From IMG/VR virus record IMGVR_UViG_3300037054_000017, positions 1-20,270 of that record: DNA of 20,270 bases; one strand, given 5' to 3'. Positions within the stretch are counted from its first letter, which is position 1. The number at the start of each line of letters is the position of its first letter. Source of the stretch: a virus. The notes under the pieces are model-generated. The model was not told the DNA's origin, ran no database searches, and saw only the letters and a list, made by a program, of their open reading frames with translations. This document shows, piece after piece, positions 1 to 7,085 of this stretch. Made by a program: the position numbers and the translations under genes.

Positions 1-612
1 CAAGGGTATCGGCGGCAAGATTTAGACGCAGTGGGGTTTGGGATCTCAAAATACGGTCTCGCGAGACAGGTGTCGGCGAGTAAATTAGGGGTGAGGCCGC
101 TGCGAGCGCCCGGTAGCGTCAAGACTGACGACAAACTGGTCACTATCACTCTTCGCGAATGTGAGCACTGGCCAGAACGCAACAGCAATCTCATTGAATG
201 GATTAAGGCCGCTAAAACGATCAGCGACCGCGGGTATCGAATAATCTTTATCCGCGATACGCGATTTGCAGCAGATCAAATCGAAGGCTTTGAGACCGCT
301 CCGCAGGCCGCGCGCAACATCGCCGCACGCGCCAAACTTTATGCGCAAGCTTTCGTCAATATAGGGATATCCAACGGACCCATGTGGCTGGCGCTGGCGA
401 TGGACGCGGCTGTCCTGATGCTCAAGCCGGTGACGGATTCTCTCGGCACCACACATTGCAGTTCGTATTTCAAACGCTGCGGCATAGACCCCGGAGAACA
501 GATACCGGGGGCGCCGATTTGGCAACGTTTGGCCTGGAACGAGGATACGGCGATCGAGATCGTTCGTGCCTTCGACGAATACGTATCTCCGTCAATCCTG
601 AAGAGAATGTGA
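1..612 (+). CDS. Glycosyltransferase-like protein, 5' end outside the window
   Basis: The frame is open from base 1, so this is the 3' part of a gene; a GTG at 31 is an internal candidate start but there is no reason to prefer it. The product shows an N-terminal beta-alpha stretch with VTITLRECEHWPERNSN followed by GYRIIFIRDTRF, and later GISNGPMWLALAMDAAVLML. The latter resembles the donor-site segment of GT-B glycosyltransferases (GT9-like, usually SGPMHLA). I infer a sugar transferase or a related non-catalytic fold; no catalytic residue can be assigned. Its stop overlaps the start of the next gene (TGATG at 610-614), so it is translated with the phage head-tail genes and belongs to the phage. 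It could modify a virion protein or a host surface glycan. The family assignment rests on short motifs only. Confidence 0.5.
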   Translation, partial: QGYRRQDLDAVGFGISKYGLARQVSASKLGVRPLRAPGSVKTDDKLVTITLRECEHWPERNSNLIEWIKAAKTISDRGYRIIFIRDTRFAADQIEGFETAPQAARNIAARAKLYAQAFVNIGISNGPMWLALAMDAAVLMLKPVTDSLGTTHCSSYFKRCGIDPGEQIPGAPIWQRLAWNEDTAIEIVRAFDEYVSPSILKRM

Positions 613-1031
613 TGGGCACAGACTTTTCAGCACTCGTGCTTGGTCCCTGTGTCGCGGTGTTTGGCTGGCCCGCATTGGTGACGCCGCTTAAATCGCAGCC
701 TAATGCCAAGCCCTATTCGGCGAACGGCATCTGGACGATTACCGATATCGATATCCCGCTTGATGACGGCGAGGTGATGTCGAACCGGACTTTGAAATTC
801 GGCATTCGCCTTTCTGATTTTACTGTCGCGCCCAAACAAGGTGATTGGATCACGGCGTCCGTTCAATATCTGCCGCTGACTTATTGGCAGGGAGATTTCG
901 ACCCGGGCAGCAATATCGATCTGATCGTCGACGATGTACGGCCGGACGGGCAGGGCGGCGCGACGCTCGTGCTCAAGCGCATCACGAAACCCGGCATTGT
1001 GAAGCGCCGCGACCGGGACGATGACGAATGA
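612..1031 (+). CDS. Putative head-tail joining protein
   Basis: A 139-residue protein whose ATG overlaps the previous stop (TGATG) and whose own stop overlaps the next start (ATGA at 1028-1031). It is predominantly beta-strand, with SDFTVAPKQGDWITA near residues 74-88, a pattern like the gpFII/head-tail attachment proteins in which a strand ends in 'P..GD.I'. These small proteins close the portal/connector and receive the tail. Its place directly before the tail terminator fits that job. The same frame is open upstream to 384, but that part runs across the preceding gene and lacks a sensible start. The assignment is mostly from position and size; a tail-completion protein is the alternative. 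Confidence 0.5.
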   Translation: MGTDFSALVLGPCVAVFGWPALVTPLKSQPNAKPYSANGIWTITDIDIPLDDGEVMSNRTLKFGIRLSDFTVAPKQGDWITASVQYLPLTYWQGDFDPGSNIDLIVDDVRPDGQGGATLVLKRITKPGIVKRRDRDDDE

Positions 1032-1609
1032 CAAGCCTGACGCTGCAAATCCGCGACGCGGCCTATGACCGCATCGTCAAGAAATTCGATTTCAAATCCA
1101 CCCGCAAGATTCCGATGACGCCGTTGCAGCCCGACCAGGTGCCAGGGCTCGGCGTGTTTTTCGTCTCGGAGGACATGGGGCCAGACGGCGACGAGAATGT
1201 CGCCACGCCGCGCTACATCTCGGATGTCGTGATCGGCATTTCCGTGCTTGATACCGCGAGCAAGGAAGACGTGCTCGAAGGCTCGATCGACAAGACCGGC
1301 TCGCACATTCTCGATCTGTTGCTGCGCGATCCGACGTTTCTTGGGCTGCTCGATACGGAATCGAAACAGCCGATCATCGAATCCGTTCCGCGCATCAGGC
1401 GCAGCCATCAGGTTCAGAAAAACGGCGAGGCTTATTACCTCGAGCTGAGACTCGAAATGACGTTCCGCTATCGCTGCTACTTCCCGCCATATGCGCCGAA
1501 CGAGCTTCTGGAAATCGATGTAACGGCGCAGCCGCCCAATCAAGGGGCTGGCGATACCAACACTCCAAACCCCGACAACTTCTCCGCCAAAATCGAATTA
1601 GGGAGCTGA
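1028..1609 (+). CDS. Tail terminator-like protein (Mu gp37/lambda gpU class)
   Basis: A 193-residue protein starting at the ATGA overlap with the joining gene. It begins with a helix (TLQIRDAAYDRIVK), has a PGLGVFFVSEDM strand, DVVIGISVLDTASKEDVLEGSIDKTGSHILDLLL-type alternation of strand and helix, and a final strand set (YYLELRLEMTFRY). This alpha/beta layout, with a late strand of the form 'E..LEM.F.Y', is typical of proteins that cap the tail tube and sheath at the neck. It lies between the head-tail joining gene and the sheath gene, where Mu-type phages keep the terminator. A Pro/Asn-rich tail of about 25 residues follows the domain. Confidence comes from both position and fold pattern. 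Confidence 0.6.
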   Translation: MTSLTLQIRDAAYDRIVKKFDFKSTRKIPMTPLQPDQVPGLGVFFVSEDMGPDGDENVATPRYISDVVIGISVLDTASKEDVLEGSIDKTGSHILDLLLRDPTFLGLLDTESKQPIIESVPRIRRSHQVQKNGEAYYLELRLEMTFRYRCYFPPYAPNELLEIDVTAQPPNQGAGDTNTPNPDNFSAKIELGS

Positions 1610-1615
1610 TCCGTC

Positions 1616-1846
1616 ATGGCTAAGATCACCGTCTATGCGACCAAGCAAAGCGCATTCAACATCGTTCACCCGACCGACGGAGCATTGAAGTCTGGCGGTT
1701 CTTCCTGGGAGAACGACGGATTTACCGCGCGCATGTTGAGTGACGGCGCACTCACGACCATTGCCAATGCCGCCGTGGAATCCGATCTGCCGGCATACGA
1801 CCCGACCAAGCCGCCCGCGCACTATACCGGCGCCGGCGACAACTAA
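1616..1846 (+). CDS. Small conserved tail protein before the sheath gene (Mu gp38/DUF2635-like)
   Basis: A 76-residue protein with ATG at 1616 and GGGAG at 1601-1605 as ribosome binding site. Phages of the Mu type carry a short protein of unknown role exactly here, between terminator and sheath (DUF2635/gp38). The central pattern 'G..W..DGFTARML.DGAL' resembles the 'W.R.L.DG.v' core of that family, and the Pro-rich end (SDLPAYDPTKPP) is unstructured. Identification is by position, size and this weak motif only. Confidence 0.5.
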   Translation: MAKITVYATKQSAFNIVHPTDGALKSGGSSWENDGFTARMLSDGALTTIANAAVESDLPAYDPTKPPAHYTGAGDN

Positions 1847-1867
1847 ACCCAACCAGTCAAAGCGTTT

Positions 1868-1902
1868 CGCGCGGCTCTTTAGGCCGCAGAATTTTCCGCG
1901 CG
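1868..1902 (+). other. Inverted repeats in the sheath leader
   Basis: In the 87-base gap before the sheath gene, GCGGC (1871-1875) can pair with GCCGC (1883-1887) and is followed by TTTT at 1892-1895, resembling a weak terminator. Alternatively CGCGCGG (1868-1874) can pair with CCGCGCG (1896-1902). The two pairings share bases, so they exclude each other. This could tune read-through into the highly expressed sheath gene; no function is shown. Confidence 0.3.
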
Positions 1903-1920
1903 CCTATGGCGCTAGACCTT

Positions 1921-1926
1921 GGAGAA
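1921..1926 (+). promoter_or_regulatory. Ribosome binding site of the sheath gene
   Basis: GGAGAA lies 7 bases before the ATG at 1934 and decides the start against the upstream TTG at 1919, which lies immediately before this site. The same GGAGAA hexamer precedes the tube, assembly-chaperone and 13846 ORF starts. Confidence 0.7.
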
Positions 1927-1933
1927 CGATCAC

Positions 1934-3460
1934 ATGCCTGGCATCAGCACCGGGATTCCCGAGAATTGGAATCTGCCGCTTTTTTTCGCAACCGTTGACG
2001 GGAGCGAAGCTGGAAATCTGACCGAAGCGGAGCCCGCGCTTCTTGTCGGTCAGATGTTCACGACGGGCGGCAATGCCGGCTCGGCAACGCCCAACGTCGC
2101 CGTCCCATGCGGCTCCGTCGCGCTCGCCGGCGTCATGTTCGGCGTCGGCTCGATGCTCTATCAGATGGTCGTCGCATGGTTTAATTCGAACACCACGCAA
2201 CAGCTCTGGTGTCTGCCGGTCGCCGATGGCACGGGCACCGCGGCCACTGGCCTCATCAAATTCACCAGCGCACCGACGGCTTCGGGCCTGCTATCGGTCT
2301 ATATCGCCGGCCAGCTCGTTCAGGTCGCGGTCGCATCGACCGATACAGCGACCACCATGGCGACCAATCTTGCTGCAGCCATCAACGCCATCACCTCACT
2401 GCCGGTGACGGCAACGACCGCCGGCACCACCGGCGAGAACGTCGATCTGACCTGTCAATGGAAGGGTCTGACCGGCAACGATATCCAGATCGTCTGGAAT
2501 TATCTTGGCCTCAATGGCGGCCAGGCGTTCCCGGCTGGCGTCGCGGTCTCGGTTGTGCCGATGGCTGGCGGCACGGGTGAGCCTAATTTCACCAACGCGA
2601 TCTCCGCCATCCAGACGCAGAGATTCTGGTACGTCGGCTTCCCCTATTCCGACACCGGAACGGCGGCGGCATGGGCTACGGAATTTGGCTTTGCATCCAG
2701 CGGACGCTGGAATTACACGCGCCAGCAATACGGCTTCTGCATCAATGCCTATCGCAACGATTACGCGGACGCATTGACGTGGGGCCTTGCGCAGAATGCG
2801 CCGGTCATCTCGACGATGGTGATCGAATTGCAGGTGCCATCGCCAGTGTGGGAGGTCGCAGCGTCCTACTGTGCTTGCGCCGCGCTCGGCTTCACCGACG
2901 ATCCGGCGCGTCCGTTGCAGACCTTGGAGATGCTGGGGATTTTGCCGGCGCCGCCGCAAAATCGATTTATTCCGGCGCAGAGAAACGCGCTGACCAACAG
3001 CGGTCTCGCCGTTCAAAACGTCAATCCCTCCGGCAATATGGCGATCGCGCGGGAGACGACTGAATATCAATACAATGCGTATGGACAGAGCGATACCGCG
3101 TTCGGATTGCTCACCGTCCTGTCTACGCTCGGTTATCTGCTGACCGAAATGCGATCCGCGATCACCTCGAAATATCCGCGCGTCAAGCTGGTGCCGGATG
3201 GGACGAAATTGAGTCCCGGGCAAGCGGCGGTCACGCCGACCATCATCAAGGGCGAACTCGTCTCGTTGTTCAAGCAGGACGAATTCAACGGGCTGGTTGC
3301 CGATCTGGCCGACTTCATCGCCAATCTGATCGTGCAGATCGATCCGACCAACCCGAACAAGCTGCAAGTCCTGTGGCCGCCACAACTCGCCGGTCAACTG
3401 AGACAGTTCGACGTGCTGGCGCAATTCCGTCTGATGTATCCGACGCAGACAGCGGCCTGA
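1934..3460 (+). CDS. Contractile tail sheath protein (Mu gpL-like)
   Basis: A 508-residue protein with ATG at 1934 behind GGAGAA. Length is close to that of Mu gpL (about 500). It opens with GISTGIPENWNLPLFFATVD, the gpL-type N-terminus, has a variable outward-facing beta-rich region around residues 90-190 (many Thr/Ala/Gly), and ends with VLWPPQLAGQLRQFDVLAQFRL, matching the C-terminal part of sheath proteins that links neighbouring subunits and contacts the tube. Subunits stack around the tube and contract to drive it through the host envelope. The tube gene follows after a 64-base gap, the usual order. This gene sets the morphotype: contractile (myovirus-like) tail. Confidence 0.9.
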   Translation: MPGISTGIPENWNLPLFFATVDGSEAGNLTEAEPALLVGQMFTTGGNAGSATPNVAVPCGSVALAGVMFGVGSMLYQMVVAWFNSNTTQQLWCLPVADGTGTAATGLIKFTSAPTASGLLSVYIAGQLVQVAVASTDTATTMATNLAAAINAITSLPVTATTAGTTGENVDLTCQWKGLTGNDIQIVWNYLGLNGGQAFPAGVAVSVVPMAGGTGEPNFTNAISAIQTQRFWYVGFPYSDTGTAAAWATEFGFASSGRWNYTRQQYGFCINAYRNDYADALTWGLAQNAPVISTMVIELQVPSPVWEVAASYCACAALGFTDDPARPLQTLEMLGILPAPPQNRFIPAQRNALTNSGLAVQNVNPSGNMAIARETTEYQYNAYGQSDTAFGLLTVLSTLGYLLTEMRSAITSKYPRVKLVPDGTKLSPGQAAVTPTIIKGELVSLFKQDEFNGLVADLADFIANLIVQIDPTNPNKLQVLWPPQLAGQLRQFDVLAQFRLMYPTQTAA

Positions 3461-3462
3461 TC

Positions 3463-3475
3463 GGGCTTAAGGCCC
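3463..3475 (+). other. Small hairpin in the tube-gene leader
   Basis: Just after the sheath stop, GGGC (3463-3466) can pair with GCCC (3472-3475) around a short loop. A run of seven T lies at 3492-3498, 16 bases further on, too far for a standard intrinsic terminator. It may act in RNA processing or attenuation between sheath and tube; weak evidence. Confidence 0.2.
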
Positions 3476-3524
3476 ACAGCATAGCCACTCGTTTTTTTCA
3501 CAATCAGGCTAACGGAGAAATCTC

Positions 3525-3896
3525 ATGGCGACCCCCAATAGGCTTGGTGGCGTGCTCAGTTTTACGATTGACGGCGTGTTGTACGAAGCGCGCGGCAATT
3601 TTCAGGTGACGCCGTCGACCGTGAAACGCACGGGTGTCCCCGGGCTGGACGGCGTACACGGCTACATCGAGGAAAATATTGTGCCCTCGATCAAGGGCGA
3701 TATCAGCATCGGCAATGAATTGTCGCTGACCGATCTGGAAGCGATCACTGATTCAACCGCACAGGTCACGCTCGCCAATAACGTGACCTATGTGCTGACC
3801 AAGGCCTGGACGACATCGGCCTTCGTGATCGACGCGCATGACGGCAAGATCGAACTCACGCTCGAAGGCTTTAGCTGCACCGAAATGCCGGGCTGA
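3525..3896 (+). CDS. Tail tube protein (Mu gpM-like)
   Basis: A 123-residue protein preceded by GGAGAA (3515-3520). It shows the signature of the Mu-type tube family: RLGGVLSFTIDGVLYEARGNFQVTP, then VKRTGVPGLDGVHGY, then alternating strands to the C-terminus with ELTLEGFSCTEMPG. Tube hexamers stack to form the rigid channel inside the sheath. Length matches Mu gpM (about 118 residues). Position between sheath and assembly chaperone is standard. Confidence 0.9.
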   Translation: MATPNRLGGVLSFTIDGVLYEARGNFQVTPSTVKRTGVPGLDGVHGYIEENIVPSIKGDISIGNELSLTDLEAITDSTAQVTLANNVTYVLTKAWTTSAFVIDAHDGKIELTLEGFSCTEMPG

Positions 3897-3938
3897 TCGA
3901 ACAGTCCGTCTAAAGCGTAATCTCTGGAGAATGATTCA

Positions 3939-4604
3939 ATGGTCGATGATGTAGCGTCGAACGAAAAGACGGGGTCTGCCGAAATCCCGGCCGCCGCGAC
4001 TCCGGCGGCGGTCGAGATCAAGCCGACCTTCAAATTGTCAAAGCCCATTATGGCGATGGGCAAGGAAGTATCCGAATTGACGTTCCGGCCGCCGACCGGA
4101 AACGATCTGATCAATGCTGGCAATCCTGTTGTGTTTTATCCTTACGAGGACCCGCCGAAGATTGAGCATCGGATGCCCAAAGTGGTGACGATGTCGGCGC
4201 GATTGTCGAACGTTCCATCCAAGTCGCTGGAAAAGGTAGATCTCGACGATCTCGTGCAACTGGCGTGGGTCATCACCAATTGGTTCATTCCGACTGCCTT
4301 GGCGCTCAACGAGGCGGACGAATACGAATTTGCCGTGCCGGTGAATGCCGGCAATGCCGTGATCGAGAAATTGAAATTCCGCAAGCCAATTGCCGCCGAC
4401 ATCATCAGGGTCGGCAATCCGGTCGAGATGTATCCGTTCGTCGATCCGATCCGTGTTGAATTTGACATGGGCAAGACGGCTGCGATGGCGGCGCTGTTGT
4501 CCGAGACGCCCGCTGCGGTCTTTGAGACAATCGAAGCAAGGGAATTGATCGGCATCGCTTGGGCGCTCTCCCCTTTTTTCATGCCGATGATGTCAACGGG
4601 CTAA
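3939..4604 (+). CDS. Tail assembly chaperone with duplicated domain (Mu gp41-like, short product)
   Basis: A 221-residue protein with GGAGAA before its ATG. Residues 1-28 are a flexible acidic/Ala-Pro leader. Residues 47-118 and 145-216 align without a gap over 72 positions, with about 28 identities by hand count (shared L.FR.P...D.I..GNPV..YP..DP...E..M.K...M.A.LS..P and AW....F.P). So it is two copies of the Mu gp41-type chaperone domain in one chain; this family normally has one. These proteins bind the tape measure protein and help the tube polymerise on it. Lying between tube and tape measure genes agrees. The gene also holds a -1 frameshift signal near its 3' end that yields a longer form. 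Confidence 0.8.
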   Translation: MVDDVASNEKTGSAEIPAAATPAAVEIKPTFKLSKPIMAMGKEVSELTFRPPTGNDLINAGNPVVFYPYEDPPKIEHRMPKVVTMSARLSNVPSKSLEKVDLDDLVQLAWVITNWFIPTALALNEADEYEFAVPVNAGNAVIEKLKFRKPIAADIIRVGNPVEMYPFVDPIRVEFDMGKTAAMAALLSETPAAVFETIEARELIGIAWALSPFFMPMMSTG

Positions 4605-4738
4605 TCACGTCTGCGATTGATCTCGCACTGATTTACCACGTCGATCCATTCACGTTTCTGGAACGGCCGGCGCACGAAATCGACGAGCTTTGTCGGATTA
4701 CCGGCGAGCGGTTGAAGGCGATGCGTCCGCAAGAATAA
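3939..4738 (+). CDS. Frameshifted long form of the tail assembly chaperone (gp41-gp42 type)
   Basis: After a -1 slip at 4571-4580 the reading frame continues to TAA at 4736-4738. Read as join(3939..4580, 4580..4738), the product has about 266 residues: 214 shared plus 52 new ones. The extension begins HADDVNGLITSAIDLALIYH and has helical, Arg/Glu-rich character (ERPAHEIDELCRITGERLKA). It has no good start of its own, and it fills exactly the space between the zero-frame stop and the tape measure start. Making a short and a long chaperone by -1 frameshifting is established for long-tailed phages including Mu. Here the slip site and open extension are seen; actual frameshifting is inferred. Confidence 0.75.
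4571..4580 (+). promoter_or_regulatory. Programmed -1 ribosomal frameshift site
   Basis: CCCTTTTTTC contains two overlapping slippery heptamers in the correct phase: C CCT TTT (4571-4577) and T TTT TTC (4574-4580), both of the X XXY YYZ form. A -1 slip at either avoids the stop at 4602-4604 and enters the open frame to 4738. Confidence 0.8.
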
Positions 4739-4748
4739 GGATTCTGCC

Positions 4749-7085
4749 GTGGCCGACGATACAATGAAACTGGTTGCGGAGGTCGTCGACAAATATTCTG
4801 GCCCCTTGCGCGAGATGAACAAGGCGTTTCGCGCGTTGCAGTCCAACATCAAGGGCACGCACGCGACCGGAACGGCGCAGGCCAAGGAACAAGCCAAGGC
4901 CAACAAGGAACTGCACGACGCCGTCGAGAAAGTGCGCGGGGCAACCACCGCCTTCACGCCGGCGCTTGCCGCGGTCGGCATCACGGCGTTGTCCGTGGGC
5001 GGGGCGATCACGGGACTTGTCACGACCTTAAAGAGCTTGGGCGACTCCTCGCAATCGCTCACATTCCTTTCGCGCCGCACGAAACTCACAACCGACGAGC
5101 TGCGCACCTTTGAAGAGATGGGCGAGCGCGTCGGCGTTTCGTCGGATACCATGGCATCTGGGCTGGCGAATTTCGGCCAGTTCATGGACGAAAATACAAG
5201 GCGCGTTCCGGCCGCGGTCGAGAAATGGAAGGCACTGCGCGGCTCGTTCGAAGGGCTCGGTGCCAGCCTGCGCGGGCTTTCGCGCACCGATCAGATCCAC
5301 AGGGTTTTCGACTTTTTACCGAAAATTCACGACATGGATCAGCGGCGCAAGCTGCTGGCCCTGCTCGGATTGCCGGAGGACCTGGCCAATGCGTCACGCG
5401 AGGAACTAGCCAAGGCCGAACGTGCGGCCGAGGCCTTCGTCAAAGCTCATCCACTCGATATCGGGAAAGGGCTCAAAGCCAAGGAAGCCTTTCTTGATCT
5501 GCACGAGGCGATTGAAGGCCTCAAGACCGATCTCAGCGTTGAATTTGCACCCGGTCTGACCAAGACGATCAAAGGGCTGAGCGAAGCCGTTGAACTCGCC
5601 GGCAAGGGGATTCTCAAACTCGAAGAGATCATTCACCATCTCAAGGAAGGTAATCTCAAGATCGATTTGACACCGGAAAAAGGTAGCCTGCTCGATGACG
5701 CCGGCAAATATTTGCACGATCCCGATCGCGGCAAGAAGCTGATCGACAGGCTCTTTGGCCGCGATCAGGACAAGAAGGCAACGACCAGCGACTTTCCGGC
5801 CGGCGGTAAATCGCAGCCGATTACGATGGATGGCATTCAAAAGCTCTTTGGCCGCGATCAGGACAAGAAGGCGACCGAGGAAGGAACCAAGAAAGGAACC
5901 TTCGACGGTTTGATGCAGTTTTTCCAATTGCAGAATTATCAGCCCGGCGGCGGCGATGGCGGTCTGCCGGTCGTCAAAGCCTCATACAATCCAGGAGGCG
6001 GCGATGCCATACGCGGTTCAGCTGCGCATATCCGCGGCGCACTTGGCGATGGCCCGATGGGCGACCTCGCCGGCGGGTCGCGCGGCAATCGAAATAACAA
6101 CCGCGGCAATATGAAATTCGGTGCGTTTGCGAAGGCGCACGGTGCCACTGGCGCCGACGCGCGAGGCTTCGCGATCTTCCCCGATCAGGCGACCGGCGAT
6201 GCGGCGCACTCGGCGCTTTTGCAGTCGCCGCAATATAAGGGCCTGACGCTCGATCAGTTCGGCAACAAGTACGCGCAGGGAAGCGCGGATTGGAAGGGCA
6301 CGGTCGGTAAAGAGCTTGGCATCGGCCGCGGCGATATCGTCAACAACATGGATCCTCGCCTGTCCGGCGCTGTGCGCAAGGCCGAGGGCACGACCGGCGA
6401 TGGTGGGATGGGCCATAGCGTCGCCGAGGGTAAGCAAATCCCTGTCAGTGTGTTGTCGCGCGCAGCTGCGCTGTTTCACGGCGGCGGCAATAGCCGTGAC
6501 GTGCAAGAGTTCATGAAGAGTCAGGGTTATCCGCAATCGGGTGCGTGGTGCGGCAAGTTTGCGGCATCGGTTGTCCGAGCCGCTGGCGGTACGGTTCCGG
6601 CCGGCGCTGCAATCGCTTCAAACTGGCGCAAGTACGGCCATGAGGTTTCCCCGGCCGATGCGCTCGTCGGCGATATCGCCGTGCGTAGAGGTGCGCGCAC
6701 GGGGTCAAAAGGCAGTCATGTTGGACTTGTTGACAGCGGTGATGCGGCGTCCGGGCGATTTTCGCTGCTAGGCGGCAACCAGGGCCGAGCGGTCGCTAGA
6801 AACTCCACGAGTCGGTATCAATTCTACCATGCGAACGAGGCCGCCGCTGCACACGGCGAAGCGTTGCGCCGTCATTTCGGTCATCCGCATAGAGATTTAT
6901 TGCAGCACGCGCAGCGCGCCGGGCTGATTGGTGGTTCGCAAAAGGTTGTCGGGGATGCTTCGTTGAAAATCGATCTCAACGGCTTCCCGAAAGGCGCGCG
7001 GACCAAGATGGCTTACGGCGGCATGTTCAAGGACGTGAAATTGAACCGCGGGAGTCCGATGGCACTCGCCAGTGAGGAAGCGTGA
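4749..7085 (+). CDS. Tail tape measure protein with two cell-wall-directed domains
   Basis: A 778-residue protein; GTG start at 4749 with AAGGA at 4738-4742, overlapping the stop of the frameshifted chaperone (ATG at 4764 is the alternative). Residues 1-310 are helical, with a hydrophobic stretch at 69-97 (LAAVGITALSVGGAITGLV), as in tape measure proteins that fill the tube and set its length. Residues 330-385 hold a short duplication. Residues 445-545 begin with RGNRNNNRGNMKFG and continue HGATGADARGFAIFP, a pattern found in phage lysozyme-like/P5-type domains. Residues 565-700 look like a CHAP/TIGR02594-type amidase-endopeptidase: GAWCGKF (Cys601), GSHVGLV (His657), GGNQGR (Asn677). Such domains locally open peptidoglycan during DNA entry. 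Activity is inferred from these residues. Confidence 0.85.
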   Translation: MADDTMKLVAEVVDKYSGPLREMNKAFRALQSNIKGTHATGTAQAKEQAKANKELHDAVEKVRGATTAFTPALAAVGITALSVGGAITGLVTTLKSLGDSSQSLTFLSRRTKLTTDELRTFEEMGERVGVSSDTMASGLANFGQFMDENTRRVPAAVEKWKALRGSFEGLGASLRGLSRTDQIHRVFDFLPKIHDMDQRRKLLALLGLPEDLANASREELAKAERAAEAFVKAHPLDIGKGLKAKEAFLDLHEAIEGLKTDLSVEFAPGLTKTIKGLSEAVELAGKGILKLEEIIHHLKEGNLKIDLTPEKGSLLDDAGKYLHDPDRGKKLIDRLFGRDQDKKATTSDFPAGGKSQPITMDGIQKLFGRDQDKKATEEGTKKGTFDGLMQFFQLQNYQPGGGDGGLPVVKASYNPGGGDAIRGSAAHIRGALGDGPMGDLAGGSRGNRNNNRGNMKFGAFAKAHGATGADARGFAIFPDQATGDAAHSALLQSPQYKGLTLDQFGNKYAQGSADWKGTVGKELGIGRGDIVNNMDPRLSGAVRKAEGTTGDGGMGHSVAEGKQIPVSVLSRAAALFHGGGNSRDVQEFMKSQGYPQSGAWCGKFAASVVRAAGGTVPAGAAIASNWRKYGHEVSPADALVGDIAVRRGARTGSKGSHVGLVDSGDAASGRFSLLGGNQGRAVARNSTSRYQFYHANEAAAAHGEALRRHFGHPHRDLLQHAQRAGLIGGSQKVVGDASLKIDLNGFPKGARTKMAYGGMFKDVKLNRGSPMALASEEA
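5751..5872 (+). repeat. 29-bp in-frame direct repeat within the tape measure gene
   Basis: The same 29 bases, beginning CTCTTTGGCCGCGATCAGGA, occur at 5751-5779 and 5844-5872, 93 bases (31 codons) apart. Both encode LFGRDQDKKAT in frame. The identity at DNA level points to a recent tandem duplication. Confidence 0.9.

Noticed and set aside
384-611. Upstream extension of the head-tail joining gene
   Set aside because: The added part lies within the preceding gene in another frame and is Arg/Gly-rich; ATG at 612 with the TGATG overlap fits better.
2396-3424. Long minus-strand ORF (342 codons) opposite the sheath gene
   Set aside because: It is fully within the well-supported sheath gene, is Arg/His-rich in the way of antisense frames of GC-rich genes, and has no recognisable domain.
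3491-3498. T-run after the sheath gene as intrinsic terminator
   Set aside because: The small hairpin at 3463-3475 is 16 bases away, too far for a rho-independent terminator.
4601-5287. Minus-strand ORF opposite the tape measure start
   Set aside because: Ser/Arg-rich, no motif; it overlaps the chaperone extension and tape measure gene, both well supported.
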